64,000 nucleotides of DNA from assembly GCF_019145435.1 (NCBI RefSeq), contig NZ_JAHSTS010000001.1, positions 634,001 to 698,000 of the forward strand. Reading direction: 5' to 3'. Source of the DNA: Pseudomonas ekonensis. Its GTDB lineage: Bacteria; Pseudomonadota; Gammaproteobacteria; Pseudomonadales; Pseudomonadaceae. Below the pieces are notes generated by a model. That model worked only from the letters and a program-made list of their open reading frames with translations. It made no database searches and was not told where the DNA came from. Below, one piece after another: positions 41,086 to 51,965 of this stretch; within the stretch, counting starts at the first letter, position 1; each line of letters begins with the position of its first letter. A program made the translations under genes and the position numbers.

Positions 41086-42234
41086 TCAGTCGGCGCGGCG
41101 CGGACTGTTCTGCTCGCCGAGGGTCTTGTCGTCGCTGATGGCGATGTGGGCACCGTTGTCCAGTTTGATCTGGCCGGCCGTCACCACCTGTTCGCCGCTC
41201 TGCACGCCCTTGTTGATCATCACCAGGCCGTCACGGCGTTCGCCGGTCTCGATGAAGCGCCGTTCGGCGATCAGCATGGGCTGGCCGTTCTCGTCTTTTT
41301 CGACGCTGCCGTCCTCGGCCTTCTTCTGCCCGACCACGTACAGCGAGTTGCCGTAGAGGGTGTAGGTGACCGCGCTCTCCGGCACCACCACGTGCTTCTG
41401 CGGATCCGGCAAAAGCACCTCGACGCTGGCGAACATACCCGGCAGCAGCTTGCCGTCGGGGTTGGCCAGGGTGGCGCGCACGAGGATGTTGCGGGTGGTG
41501 TTCTCCACGATCGGGTTGATGGCGCTGATGGCGCCGGGGAAGGCCTGGCCGGGAAACGCCGCGACCGCGACCTGCACCGGCTGGCCGAGGGCCAGTTTCG
41601 GCGCCGACTGCTCCGGGACGTAGAAGTCGGCGTAGAGGCTGCTCAGGTCCTGCAGGGTGGCGATCCTGGTGCCGCTGGCCAGGTAGTCGCCGACGTCGAC
41701 CTGGCGGATGCCGATGGTGCCGCTGAACGGCGCGGCGATGCGTTTCTTCGCCAGCGCCGCATTGAGCTGGTTGACCGTGGCCTTGTTCTTTTGCAGTTGC
41801 GCCGAGAGCCGGTCGTATTCGCCTTTGGAGATGGCGCTGCTGCCGACCAGCTGGCTGCCGCGGCCGAAGTCCAGCTGCGCCAGGCCCAGGTCGGCCTTGG
41901 CGGTTTCGAGCAGGGCGGACTCCACCGCGCTGTCGAGCTGCAGCAGCGGCTGCCCGGCCTTGACCTTCTGCCCGGACTCGAACTTGAGCTCGGTGACGGT
42001 GCCGTTGGTCTCCAGCCTCAGCTCGACGCCCTGCAGCGCCTTGAGCGTGCCGACGGTGGGCAGGCGCATCTGCCACGGGCGCTCGGCGGCAGTGGCGACG
42101 GCGACGCTGATCGGCGGTTTCGGCTTGGCGAAACCCTGGATCATCGTGTAGATGGTGAAGGCCTTGTAGCCGGCCAGCGCCAGGACGATCAGCAGTACGA
42201 CACCCAACATTTTCAGCATGCGGCGACGCAGCAT
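41086..42234 (-). CDS. mexV: RND periplasmic adaptor, MexV-like
   Basis: 382-residue membrane-fusion protein. An N-terminal anchor (about 8-32) is followed by a lipoyl half-motif (TNGTVTELKFESGQKVKAGQPLLQLD), an alpha-hairpin (about 105-150), the beta-barrel domain and the membrane-proximal domain. No lipobox, so it is anchored by the helix. It bridges the permease to an outer-membrane channel encoded elsewhere. Upstream gene of the mexVW pair. Confidence 0.87.
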   Translation of the reverse strand: MLRRRMLKMLGVVLLIVLALAGYKAFTIYTMIQGFAKPKPPISVAVATAAERPWQMRLPTVGTLKALQGVELRLETNGTVTELKFESGQKVKAGQPLLQLDSAVESALLETAKADLGLAQLDFGRGSQLVGSSAISKGEYDRLSAQLQKNKATVNQLNAALAKKRIAAPFSGTIGIRQVDVGDYLASGTRIATLQDLSSLYADFYVPEQSAPKLALGQPVQVAVAAFPGQAFPGAISAINPIVENTTRNILVRATLANPDGKLLPGMFASVEVLLPDPQKHVVVPESAVTYTLYGNSLYVVGQKKAEDGSVEKDENGQPMLIAERRFIETGERRDGLVMINKGVQSGEQVVTAGQIKLDNGAHIAISDDKTLGEQNSPRRAD

Positions 42235-42380
42235 ATTCCAGTTCCTTGGAGAAAATCAGGCGAGACAGGCGGGCACATTACTCCGAGTCCGGCAGGGATT
42301 CCAACTGCCAGTTTTTACAGGGTATGAGGGGGAGGGGGACAACGATGAAGCGCCGCCGGCGGGGCCGGCGGCGGCCGGCT

Positions 42381-43496
42381 TCATGCCATCAGGTGCAGAT
42401 GGTTGTCCCAGAGCCCCGCCGGCAGATCCAGCGGTTTGGCCAGGAGTTCGTCCTGGCGGCAATCGTAGTAGCGGCAGCGTCCCTGGCCCGAGGTCACGAC
42501 GAAACCGTCTTTCACCGCGCCGACCCCGGCGCAGTCCGGCAGCGGCGCGTCGAGGCGCACTTCGCCGCTGTCCAGGTCCCAGATGAAGAAGCGGTTGCCG
42601 CGCGGGGCGGTCAGCGCCACCAGCCGCAGGTCGCTGTGCACGGCGACGCTGGCGGTGTAGTGGCCCATGGACTGCAACTGGTGATCCGGCACCGGGAACG
42701 CCACGAACGGCTGGCCCGGACGCTTGATCGCCAGCAGCTCGGAGCGCTCCTGCGAGGGCCCCATGAACTGCTGGCCGGCGACGATGGTGCCGTCGCTGGC
42801 GATCCCGAGATGACGCACGCTGTTCATCTGCTGGGCGAGGGTTTCCTTGCTCAGCAGCGTGCCGTCGCGGCGCATCAGCACCAGGCTCGGCTCCATGGCG
42901 TCGAGGTTCATGTCCACCCGGCTTTCGGCCTCGGTGCGGATCCCGCCGTTGGCCACCACCAGGGTTTCGCCGTCGGGCATCCACGACACCTGATGAGGCC
43001 CCAGGCCATGGGTGGAAATCTCGCCGCTGTGCACCAGCCGTTCGCCCTCGAACCGGTACACCCCCAACAGGCCGCGGCCCGGGTCGGTGGTGTCGTTTTC
43101 GGTGGCGTACAGGCAGTCGCCGCTGTGGTGGATCACCGCATGGCCGTAGAAATGCCGGTTCGGCTGCGAGGTCACGGTCTGCAGCAGCGCACCGTCGCGC
43201 AGGTCGATCAGGTAGCTCTCGGTGCCCGGGCGGCGGGCGACGAACAGCGCGATCGGCAGCGTCGGGTGGTTGATGATGTCGTGGCAGCGCTGGCCGACCT
43301 CGGTGGCGAACAGCCGGGTGCCGTCCAGGCGGTAGCCGACGGCGTAATGCCGGCCGTCGGCGTCGTCCCGGGCCGACAGCAGCAGCGGGCTTTGCACCTT
43401 GCGTTTGAACAGCGTCCAGCCGCCCAGCGTCACTGCTCCCAGCAGCAAACTACCTAAAGTCAGAGCCTGGCGTCGCAGCATGGCACGTGCCCTCAT
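42381..43496 (-). CDS. DUF1513 domain protein (periplasmic beta-propeller)
   Basis: 371 residues. The Arg-rich N-terminus and hydrophobic segment (MRARAMLRRQALTLGSLLLGAVTLGGW) suggest export. The body has repeated propeller-like strands (SGDCLYATENDTTDPGRGLLGVYR, MPDGETLVVANGGI, LVALTAPRGNRFFIWDLDSG). DUF1513 proteins are usually last in clusters with imelysins and di-haem proteins, as here; function unknown, with iron handling inferred from context. Its start overlaps the upstream imelysin stop by one base. A long GC-rich hairpin follows at about 42352-42384. Confidence 0.85.
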   Translation of the reverse strand: MRARAMLRRQALTLGSLLLGAVTLGGWTLFKRKVQSPLLLSARDDADGRHYAVGYRLDGTRLFATEVGQRCHDIINHPTLPIALFVARRPGTESYLIDLRDGALLQTVTSQPNRHFYGHAVIHHSGDCLYATENDTTDPGRGLLGVYRFEGERLVHSGEISTHGLGPHQVSWMPDGETLVVANGGIRTEAESRVDMNLDAMEPSLVLMRRDGTLLSKETLAQQMNSVRHLGIASDGTIVAGQQFMGPSQERSELLAIKRPGQPFVAFPVPDHQLQSMGHYTASVAVHSDLRLVALTAPRGNRFFIWDLDSGEVRLDAPLPDCAGVGAVKDGFVVTSGQGRCRYYDCRQDELLAKPLDLPAGLWDNHLHLMA

Positions 43497-44560
43497 CAGT
43501 CACCGTCGTTGGCGTTGAAGCCCAGTTGGATGCCCAGCGCCTTGGCCAGCTCGCCTTCGTGCAGGCGGTGGACGACGTTGAGGCTGTCGTAGATGTCGTT
43601 GAGCTGCTGGCGGCCGGCGTCGTCGCCGAGCATTTCGGTCAGCGAGCGCTGGGTGCTGCCGAACAGCTTGAGCGAGGCGGCGTAGGCGGCGTCGATTTTG
43701 TCCGCCAACGGCTTCTGCTCGGCCGGCAGCAGGCCGCGCAGGCCTTTGTTGTCGACGCCTTCCCAGACGGTCTTGGCGGCGGCGAGGCTGGCTTCCATCG
43801 CCGTCAGCGACGACTGGCTGCGCCAGGCATCGGCCTGGAACGGCTGCGGTACGCCCTTGCTCTGGCGGCCCATCGGCGTGCCGAGCTTCTTCTTCAGGGT
43901 GTCGAGGGCGGTGACCTGCACCCGCAGCAGATCGGCGATCGCTTCGTGGGAGTCGGCGTAGCGCTGGTTGGGGAACTTGCTCATCTGCGCGAGCATGCCG
44001 TCGGTGTTGTTCCAGGTCTGCAGGATCTCTTCGGCCAGTTGCTTCTGGCGCTCGCCGATGGCCACCAGCAGCGGGCAGTACTTGGCTTTCTGGGCGGCGT
44101 CGGCCACGTCAGGCTTGCTGTCGAACAGGATGTACTCGTAGGCCGACAGGCCCTGCACCACGACGCTGGACTTGGCCAGGGCGGCGGCGTCGATCTGCGG
44201 CTGGGCGGCGACGAGCTGCTCGACCTGACGGCCGACGAGGTTCTTCTTGTCCGGCCAGAACTGCACCTGCCACGCGCGGTTGCCCTCGGCCAGCGGGCCG
44301 ATCAGCAGCGGTTGCAGTTCGGCCCAGGCTTTTTGCGCGTGGAGGAAGTCGGCGCGGGCGGTGTCCAGGGTCTCTTTGCCCTGGCAGTAGGCGAGGGCGC
44401 TGATGGCGAGTTGCTTGTCGGCCTCGACCCAGCGGGTGTAGGTCGGCAGGATCACCGATTTGGCGATGGCCGCCGAGGTGACCGCTTGCGGATCCTGCGG
44501 CGAGCACGCGCCCAGGGCCAGTGCGGCAAGGCTGGTGAACAACAGCTTGGGACGGAACAT
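43496..44560 (-). CDS. Imelysin-family (M75) lipoprotein, degenerate motif
   Basis: 354 residues. A lipobox (LAALALGAC, Cys19) marks it as a lipoprotein. The body is helical with two imelysin repeats. Where active or metal-binding imelysins carry GxHxxE, this protein has GLSAYE, so the His is Ser. Imelysins (EfeO, IrpA, ICMP) are iron-regulated periplasmic proteins thought to bind metal. It lies between the di-haem gene (26 bases upstream) and DUF1513. Confidence 0.85.
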   Translation of the reverse strand: MFRPKLLFTSLAALALGACSPQDPQAVTSAAIAKSVILPTYTRWVEADKQLAISALAYCQGKETLDTARADFLHAQKAWAELQPLLIGPLAEGNRAWQVQFWPDKKNLVGRQVEQLVAAQPQIDAAALAKSSVVVQGLSAYEYILFDSKPDVADAAQKAKYCPLLVAIGERQKQLAEEILQTWNNTDGMLAQMSKFPNQRYADSHEAIADLLRVQVTALDTLKKKLGTPMGRQSKGVPQPFQADAWRSQSSLTAMEASLAAAKTVWEGVDNKGLRGLLPAEQKPLADKIDAAYAASLKLFGSTQRSLTEMLGDDAGRQQLNDIYDSLNVVHRLHEGELAKALGIQLGFNANDGD

Positions 44561-44586
44561 GTCGGGCTCCCGATTCTTTTAAGTGT

Positions 44587-46014
44587 TTAAAGTGAGTTCA
44601 GAAACGCCAGCAGCGCGGCGCGCTGCCCGGCGTCGAAAGACAAAACCTGTTGCTGCGCCTTCTGCGCTTCGCCGCCGTGCCAGAGCACGGCTTCGAGCAG
44701 ATCGCGGGCGCGGCCGTCGTGCAGGAACCGGGTGTGGCCGCTGACCGTCTGCGTCAGGCCGATGCCCCACAGCGGCGGGGTGCGCCATTCGCGGCCGGTG
44801 GCCTGGAATTCGGTGCGGTGGTCGGCCAGGCCTTCGCCCATGTCATGCAGCAGCAGATCGCTGTAGGGGCGGATCACCTGATTGGCCAGCTCAGGCTCCG
44901 CCGCGTCGGCGGCGGTGGTGTATTTCGGTGTATGGCAGGACTGGCAGCCGGCCTGGAAGAACAGGCTCTTGCCGGCCAGCACTTGCGGGTCGTCGACGCC
45001 GCGCCGCGCCGGGACGGCCAGGTTGCGGCTGTAGAACAGCACCAGGCGCAGGATGTTGTCGCTGACTTCCGGCTCGCCGTCCGGGCCGTTGCCGTTCGGC
45101 GCCTGTTTGCAGGCGGTTTGCGCGTCGGTGCAGTCATCGAAAGGCCTCAGGCGGGTGGTGAGGCCCATATCACCCGAGAACGCGTGAACGTTTTGTTGAT
45201 TGAGGCTCGGTTGCCCGGCTTTCCAGCCGAAACGGCCCAGGACAGTCTTTTGCTGCGCGTCGTCCCAGACCCGGTTCGGCCGCCCGCTGATGCCGTTGCC
45301 TTCTTTGGCCTGGGCGGCGGCGTTGGCGAGGATCGCTTGCTCGGGGATCGCTTCGAGCAGGCCCAGGCCGATCATCGGCGGGGCGACCCGGGCCGAGAAG
45401 CGGGTGTCGGGGTGCATCGGGCCGTAGCCGAGCTGGGTGAGCTGCAGGAGGGGCTGTTGCAGTTCGACTACGCTGCCGTCCTTGAAGCGCACCGGCACCG
45501 GCGTGTATTCGACCCGCACCTTGCCTTCGGGCGCGACGCCGGGCACGGCCATGTCCTGGAACTGGCCGCCGTAGACCGGCTCCGGCACCACGCCGGTCTG
45601 TTCGATGACCTTGGCGAACTCCGGCGCATCGGGGATCGACAGGCGCACCAGCATCGACACCGCATTGACCGCATCGGGTGCAGGCGGATGACCGCGGCCG
45701 TCCTTGATGTGGCAGCCCTGGCAGGCATTGGTGTTGAGCAGCGGACCGAGGCCGTCGCGGGCGGTGGTGGTCGACGGCGCGATCACCCAGGGGCTGCGGA
45801 AGAAACTGTTGCCGACGCTGAAGTCCACCCGGCGCGACGGCGGCAGGTTGGCCGACGGCAGGGAAAATGCGTTCCGGTCGCTCTTGGTCACGGTAGCGCT
45901 GCCGCCCGAACGGGCTTCGCCCGGTTCGGCCTTGGTGAAGCGCGGGGCGTCATCGCAGGCACTCAGGCCCAGGGCCAGACACAGTGCGGACAAGCGAAGA
46001 GGCAGCGAGGGCAT
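44587..46014 (-). CDS. Di-haem oxidoreductase-family cytochrome c lipoprotein (DUF1111-like)
   Basis: 475 residues, with lipobox LALGLSAC. Two haem c motifs are present: CQGCH at about residue 98 (NTNACQGCHIKDGRGHPP) and CQSCH at about 358 (FFQAGCQSCHTPKYTT). The fold is related to MauG/cytochrome c peroxidase. First gene of the unit DUF1111-imelysin-DUF1513. In such clusters it may oxidise or reduce iron before uptake; this is inference from context. Confidence 0.88.
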   Translation of the reverse strand: MPSLPLRLSALCLALGLSACDDAPRFTKAEPGEARSGGSATVTKSDRNAFSLPSANLPPSRRVDFSVGNSFFRSPWVIAPSTTTARDGLGPLLNTNACQGCHIKDGRGHPPAPDAVNAVSMLVRLSIPDAPEFAKVIEQTGVVPEPVYGGQFQDMAVPGVAPEGKVRVEYTPVPVRFKDGSVVELQQPLLQLTQLGYGPMHPDTRFSARVAPPMIGLGLLEAIPEQAILANAAAQAKEGNGISGRPNRVWDDAQQKTVLGRFGWKAGQPSLNQQNVHAFSGDMGLTTRLRPFDDCTDAQTACKQAPNGNGPDGEPEVSDNILRLVLFYSRNLAVPARRGVDDPQVLAGKSLFFQAGCQSCHTPKYTTAADAAEPELANQVIRPYSDLLLHDMGEGLADHRTEFQATGREWRTPPLWGIGLTQTVSGHTRFLHDGRARDLLEAVLWHGGEAQKAQQQVLSFDAGQRAALLAFLNSL

Positions 46015-46112
46015 CAGACTTCCTGCGACAGCGGCAATTTTGAAGGCGCAAAGTCTAACAGGGCGAGGGGGATTGAATAAGAGGAATTATCGTTTGCTTG
46101 ATGTGGGGCAAA

Positions 46113-46142
46113 CAAAAAAAGGCGACCCGAAGGTCGCCTGTT
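46113..46142 (-). terminator. Terminator after the first imelysin gene
   Basis: Inverted repeat AGGCGACC-CGAA-GGTCGCCT with a T-run on the minus strand. It separates the upstream imelysin from the three-gene unit that follows. Confidence 0.85.
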
Positions 46143-46161
46143 TTCATTCGTGCAGCGCGGA

Positions 46162-47508
<1,347 letters not shown>

Positions 47509-47567
47509 GGCAAACATCCTGCTTCGGTGATTGAGTGGACTGGCGCGGAGCGCGCGCAAAACTGCGA

Positions 47568-47592
47568 CATAATGCAAATCTTTCGCATTATG
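47568..47592 (-). promoter_or_regulatory. Palindrome resembling an iron (Fur) operator
   Basis: CATAATGC and GCATTATG arms spaced by nine bases (25 bases overall), about 60 bases upstream of the imelysin start. Overlapping 19-base windows match the Fur consensus at 12-13 positions on either strand. The arms are perfect, so a dimeric regulator is likely; Fur is the best guess from the function of the gene. Confidence 0.42.
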
Positions 47593-47685
47593 TGTAAAGG
47601 GCCGTGACTGGAAATATTTCTTGTTTGCGCAGGGCTTGCGCGGGATCGGTCGCCGGCGGCGGCATGGCCGCTCCGCTGCCGGGTT

Positions 47686-49737
47686 TCAGAGGATGGCCGC
47701 GTTGCTGCGCTGGGCCTGCTTGAGGTAGGCGCCCAGCTCCCGGGCCGGCAGCGGCTTGCTGTAGTGGTAGCCCTGGCCTTCGTGGCAACCCTCGGAAATG
47801 ATGTAGGTCTCCTGCTCGGCGGTTTCCACGCCCTCGGCGATCACCTGCATGCCCAGGCTTTTGCCCAGCTGGATGATGGCGCGCACGATGGTCGCGTCAT
47901 CGTCGTCGTCCAGCAGATCCTGCACGAAGCTCTTGTCGATCTTGATCTTGTCCAGCGGCAGGCTCTTGAGATAGCTCAGCGACGAGTAGCCGGTGCCGAA
48001 GTCGTCGATGGCGATCAGCGCCCCCGAGCGGCGCAGGCTCAGCAGGTGCTGGGCGGCGGTGCTGATGTCTTCCATCAGGCCGGTCTCGGTGACTTCCAGC
48101 TCCAGGCTGCGCGGCGGCAGGCGGTAGATCTGCAGCAGGTTGTTGACCACCCGCGGCAGCTCGGCGTGGTGCAGTTGCACGGTGGACAGGTTGACCGCCA
48201 TGCGCAGGTCGGCGAAGCCCTGGTCATGCCATTCGCGCAGTTGCTTGCAGGCCTGGTCCAGCACCCACTCGCCGATGGCGATGATGGTGCCGTTCTGCTC
48301 GGCCAGCGGAATGAACAGGTCCGGCGGCACCAGCCCGTGTTCCGGGTGCTGCCAGCGGATCAGCGCTTCGACGCCCACCACCCGGTGGTCGCGGTAGCTG
48401 ATCTGCGGCTGGTAGACGAGGTGGAACTGGCCGCGCAGCAAGGCGTCGCGCAGGTCCTTTTCCAGCTCGCGGCGCCGGCGCATTTCGCTGTCGACGCTGG
48501 CGATGTAGAACTGGTAGCGGTTGCGCGAACGGGTCTTGGCCAGCGTCATGGTCTGTTCGGCCTTTTGCAGCAGCTTTTCGGTGCTGTCGCCGTCCTCGGG
48601 GAACAGGGTGATGCCGATGGTCGCCCGCAGGCGGATTTCCTGATGGTCGAGGGCGAACGGCGCTTCGAGGTCGTCGAGGATGCTCTGCGCCAATTCCGCC
48701 GCCTCGTAGGGCTGCTCGATGTCGGCCTGCACCAGGGCGAACTGGTCGCCGCCCAGGCGGGCGAGGGCGCCGAGGCGTCCGCTGTGGCCGCGCAGGCGGT
48801 CGGCCAGGGCCAGCAGCAGTTGGTCGCCGGTCTGGTAGCTGAACTGCTCGTTGATGCCTTTGAAATCGTCCAGGCCTACGCATAGCACCGCGACCCGGCG
48901 CTGCAGCTTGCCGGCGTCGACGAGGATCTTGTCCAGTTGCTGCTGCAGTTGCTGGCGGTTCGGCAGGCCGGTGAGGAAGTCGTACTGGGCCATGCGCAAC
49001 AGGCTGTTTTCCGCTTCGTGGCGCAGGTGGGTGTTGCGTTCGATGGATTCGAGCAACTGGTTGGCGGTGTTGATCCAGATGCCCAGTTCGTTCTTCTCGT
49101 GGCCCTTGAGCTGCGGGATCTTGTGTTCGCTGGGGCGGTCGGGATTGATTTCGGTCAGGTGCTCGATGATCCGCGACAGCGGCTTGGTCAGCAGCCAGTG
49201 ATAGACCAGGTACAGCACCAGGCCCATGGCGAGGGCGCGCAGCACGCCGGAAATGAAGATGATCACCGAACTGACGATGAAGCCCTGGCCGTAGGTGGCG
49301 GTGTCGAGGGTGATGCTCAGGTCGCCGTAGTACTCGCTGTAGGGCCCGCGTCCCACCAGTTGGGTGGTGAACGTGCGTTCCTGGCCGAGGATCAGGTCGG
49401 TCAGCCAGCGGCTGTTGGACTGCTGCAGCTCCCGGGATTTCTGCGCGAGCATGGCTTCGTTGGGATGGCCGATGGACGCCTGACGCACGGCATCGTCCTG
49501 GAACAGGCCTTCGATCACCTGCATGCCCATCTCCTTGTCCAGGCTGTAGACCGCCTGGGTGGAAGGATCGCGGAACATGTCGAGGATGCGCTCGGCATCG
49601 CCGGCGACGGCCTGGCGTGTCTTATAGGCATCGAAGACGATCTGCGCGCAGCTCAAGACCACGCCGACGATCAATGCCGACAGAAGCACGACCCGGAGCA
49701 ACTTCACCGACAAGCTGTTCTTGAGTTCCAGCTTCAA
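47686..49737 (-). CDS. bifA: BifA, c-di-GMP phosphodiesterase with degenerate GGDEF
   Basis: 683 residues. Two membrane helices (about 12-35 and 150-180) enclose a periplasmic sensor domain, followed by HAMP-like, GGDEF and EAL domains. The GGDEF site reads GGDQF (ARLGGDQFALV), as in BifA, so it should not make c-di-GMP. The EAL domain is complete (VEALIRWQHP, NLSTVQLHH, IDDFGTGYSSLSYL, IAEGVET), so it should degrade it. BifA inhibits biofilm and promotes motility in pseudomonads. The link to sodB upstream matches P. aeruginosa. Confidence 0.92.
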   Translation of the reverse strand: MKLELKNSLSVKLLRVVLLSALIVGVVLSCAQIVFDAYKTRQAVAGDAERILDMFRDPSTQAVYSLDKEMGMQVIEGLFQDDAVRQASIGHPNEAMLAQKSRELQQSNSRWLTDLILGQERTFTTQLVGRGPYSEYYGDLSITLDTATYGQGFIVSSVIIFISGVLRALAMGLVLYLVYHWLLTKPLSRIIEHLTEINPDRPSEHKIPQLKGHEKNELGIWINTANQLLESIERNTHLRHEAENSLLRMAQYDFLTGLPNRQQLQQQLDKILVDAGKLQRRVAVLCVGLDDFKGINEQFSYQTGDQLLLALADRLRGHSGRLGALARLGGDQFALVQADIEQPYEAAELAQSILDDLEAPFALDHQEIRLRATIGITLFPEDGDSTEKLLQKAEQTMTLAKTRSRNRYQFYIASVDSEMRRRRELEKDLRDALLRGQFHLVYQPQISYRDHRVVGVEALIRWQHPEHGLVPPDLFIPLAEQNGTIIAIGEWVLDQACKQLREWHDQGFADLRMAVNLSTVQLHHAELPRVVNNLLQIYRLPPRSLELEVTETGLMEDISTAAQHLLSLRRSGALIAIDDFGTGYSSLSYLKSLPLDKIKIDKSFVQDLLDDDDDATIVRAIIQLGKSLGMQVIAEGVETAEQETYIISEGCHEGQGYHYSKPLPARELGAYLKQAQRSNAAIL

Positions 49738-50085
49738 AGGGTTATTCCTTGTTCCGTGCGGGTAGCGTCAAGTTGCCATGAGTATTGGCAATCCGTTGTT
49801 GGCAGTCAAAGGGACAATCGGGCCACGGGACATTTGTCCGTGGGCTTGGCCGGAATGCTGCCGTCTGGAGTCTTTGCCCTAGTGACACTGTGTCGGTTGG
49901 TTCGACCTCCAACTTGAGGAACGGCGGTACAAATTTTCCTCTGTCTGATGTTAGTCCTCCGTGGCTTCGGGGCAAGGGGGCAGGGGCGGGTTTCATGGCG
50001 GGAAACGGCACCGGCTGTGACGCAGTGCCCGTTGCAGGCATAAAAAAACCCGGCCTTGGCCGGGTTCTTTCGTCTGGCGTGCAGC
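49738..50085. other. bifA upstream region
   Basis: About 350 bases between sodB and bifA without a supported gene. It contains the sodB terminator (listed) at the right end and must carry the bifA promoter. The open frame on the minus strand at 49742-50041 overlaps the terminator side, has a proline-rich, unpatterned composition, and is rejected. Confidence 0.5.
50041..50070 (-). terminator. sodB terminator
   Basis: Inverted repeat AACCCGGCC/GGCCGGGTT; on the minus strand it is followed by a run of seven T, just after the sodB stop. Confidence 0.88.
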
Positions 50086-50682
50086 TTAAGCGGTGAAGGT
50101 CTTGCCTTCGAACTGCTCGGCCACGAACTTCCAGTTGACCAGGTTCCAGAACGCCTCGACGTACTTAGGACGCAGGTTGCGGTAGTCGATGTAGTAGGCG
50201 TGCTCCCAGACGTCGCAGGTCAGCAGCGGGGTGTCGCCGTTGGTCAGCGGGTTGCCGGCGCCGATGGTGCTGGCCAGGGCCAGGGAACCGTCAGCCTTCT
50301 TCACCAGCCAGCCCCAGCCGGAGCCGAAGGTGCCGATCGAGGTCTTGCTGAACTCTTCCTTGAACTTGTCGAACGAACCGAAAGCGGCGTTGATCGCTTC
50401 GGCCAGTGCGCCGGTCGGTTGACCGCCGGCGTTTGGCGCCAGGCAGTTCCAGTAGAAGGTGTGGTTCCAGACCTGGGCTGCGTTGTTGAAGATGCCGCCC
50501 GAGGAAGTCTTGACGATCTCTTCCAGCGTCTTGCCTTCGAACTCGGTGCCCGGCACCAGGTTGTTCAGGTTCACGACGTAGGTGTTGTGGTGCTTGTCGT
50601 GGTGGAACTCCAGGGTTTCCTTGGAAATGTGCGGCTGCAGGGCATCGTGGGCGTAAGGCAGCGGCGGCAATTCGAAAGCCAT
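50086..50682 (-). CDS. sodB: Iron superoxide dismutase
   Basis: 198 residues, normal SodB length. Metal ligands are His in EFHHDKHH, His in QVWNHTFYW, and Asp and His in [11 protein letters not shown]. The Gln in NNAAQVWNH, together with GGIFNNAAQ, is the iron-type signature. Cytoplasmic. AGGAG lies upstream of the ATG at 50682. In P. aeruginosa sodB neighbours bifA as here. Confidence 0.97.
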   Translation of the reverse strand: MAFELPPLPYAHDALQPHISKETLEFHHDKHHNTYVVNLNNLVPGTEFEGKTLEEIVKTSSGGIFNNAAQVWNHTFYWNCLAPNAGGQPTGALAEAINAAFGSFDKFKEEFSKTSIGTFGSGWGWLVKKADGSLALASTIGAGNPLTNGDTPLLTCDVWEHAYYIDYRNLRPKYVEAFWNLVNWKFVAEQFEGKTFTA

Positions 50683-50858
50683 GATGATTCTCCTAATCAG
50701 GTCTGTTGCGGTGAGCGCAAGGCCGATCACGGGCGGCCGGAAATGCACCGGCGAGTTTTTACTCTTTGCGGCGCAGGGTTCGGATCATAGCACCGGGGGT
50801 GCGGCTTAACCACGCAACAACTGTGTGGGATAGAGGTTCCAGAGCCTTTCGCTATAAA

Positions 50859-51461
50859 TCACGATGCCAGGATCAGTTGTCCCGCCACCGCGAACATCAT
50901 GACCGCCACCGTCAGGTCGAGGATCCGCCAGGTGCTGGGCCGCGCCAGCCACGGCGCCAGCCATGCCGCACCCAGCGCCAGGGCGAAGAACCACAGCAGC
51001 GAAGCGCTGGCGGCGCCGACCACGTAAGCGCCCGGCACCGATTGCTGGGCGCCGAGGGAGCCGATCAGCAGCACCGTGTCCAGGTAGACGTGGGGGTTGA
51101 GCAGCGTCACCGCCAGCGCGCTGAGCATCACCGCCCGCAGCGAACGCACGGTCTGGTTCTCGCCCTGTTGCAGGCTCTGTTTCGAACAGGCCCGGCGCAG
51201 CGCCTGGCTGCCGTACCAGATCAGGAAGGTCGCGCCGCCCCAGCGGGCGACGGCGAGCAGCGTCGGGTTCTGCGCCAGGATCGTGGCCAGGCCGAACACG
51301 CCGGCGGCCACCAGGATGGCATCGCAGGCCACGCACAGCGCCGCCACCGGCAAGTGATGCTCGCGCCGCAGGCTCTGGGCCAGCACGAAGGCGTTCTGGG
51401 TGCCGATCGCCATGATCAGGCCGAAGGCCACCAGCAGGCCGTTCACATAGCTTTGCCACAT
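50859..51461 (-). CDS. argO: LysE/ArgO-family amino acid exporter
   Basis: 200 residues with six membrane helices. LysE-family signatures are GTQNAFVLAQSLRR and TLLNPHVYLDTVLLIGSLG. E. coli ArgO exports arginine and the analogue canavanine under control of ArgP, encoded just upstream here in divergent orientation. It follows the ACT-domain gene by six bases, so the two are one operon. Confidence 0.9.
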   Translation of the reverse strand: MWQSYVNGLLVAFGLIMAIGTQNAFVLAQSLRREHHLPVAALCVACDAILVAAGVFGLATILAQNPTLLAVARWGGATFLIWYGSQALRRACSKQSLQQGENQTVRSLRAVMLSALAVTLLNPHVYLDTVLLIGSLGAQQSVPGAYVVGAASASLLWFFALALGAAWLAPWLARPSTWRILDLTVAVMMFAVAGQLILAS

Positions 51462-51467
51462 GTCAGT

Positions 51468-51869
51468 TCACTCCGCGTTGGCTGCGAGGTCGCGCAGGGT
51501 CTGCATGGCGCGCTCGGCGTCGGCCTGGCCGACGAACAAATGGTCGTGGTAGTAGCCGGCGATCACGTTGCAACTGATGCCGGCCTTGCCCAACGCCGTG
51601 GCGAAGGCGGCGGTGAGGCCGACGGCTTCGAGCGCCGAGTGCACGTTCAGGGTGATCCACGCGGCGACATAGTCGAAACTGAAACCGGCCCGCACCGCGT
51701 GGGAGCGTTCCAGGATCACCGTCAGGCCTTCCTGTTCGCGGAAACTGCCGACGATCTCCAGGCCGCTGGGCAACTGGCCGTCGCGCAGGGTGCAGAACAC
51801 ATATTCGCCGGGGTTGAGCTGCGGGCTCATGCTGCGCAGCAGGGTGGTCAACGAGGTTTCGCCCGCCAT
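51468..51869 (-). CDS. ACT-domain amino-acid-binding protein
   Basis: 133 residues, with two ACT-like halves (DUF2241/ACT_7 style): EYVFCTLRDGQLPSGLEIVGSF and the C-terminal AAFATALGKAGISCNVIAGYYHDHLFV. No catalytic domain, so it probably binds an amino acid. It is the first gene of an operon with the ArgO-like exporter and is divergent from argP, which suggests a sensor or modulator for basic amino acid export. Confidence 0.82.
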   Translation of the reverse strand: MAGETSLTTLLRSMSPQLNPGEYVFCTLRDGQLPSGLEIVGSFREQEGLTVILERSHAVRAGFSFDYVAAWITLNVHSALEAVGLTAAFATALGKAGISCNVIAGYYHDHLFVGQADAERAMQTLRDLAANAE

Positions 51870-51965
51870 GGGAGTGATCCTTGATAAAGAGTGCTTGCTG
51901 GCTATTCTCCCGGCTGACGTTGTATAAGAAAAACCAATAGTGCTGATCGCTCATTAGGAAAACTG

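Noticed and set aside
37992..41138. Open frame of over 1000 codons on the plus strand opposite the RND permease
   Set aside because: Composition (His, Asp, Gln, Gly) is typical of antisense frames, and the minus strand encodes a full-length RND pump with all motifs.
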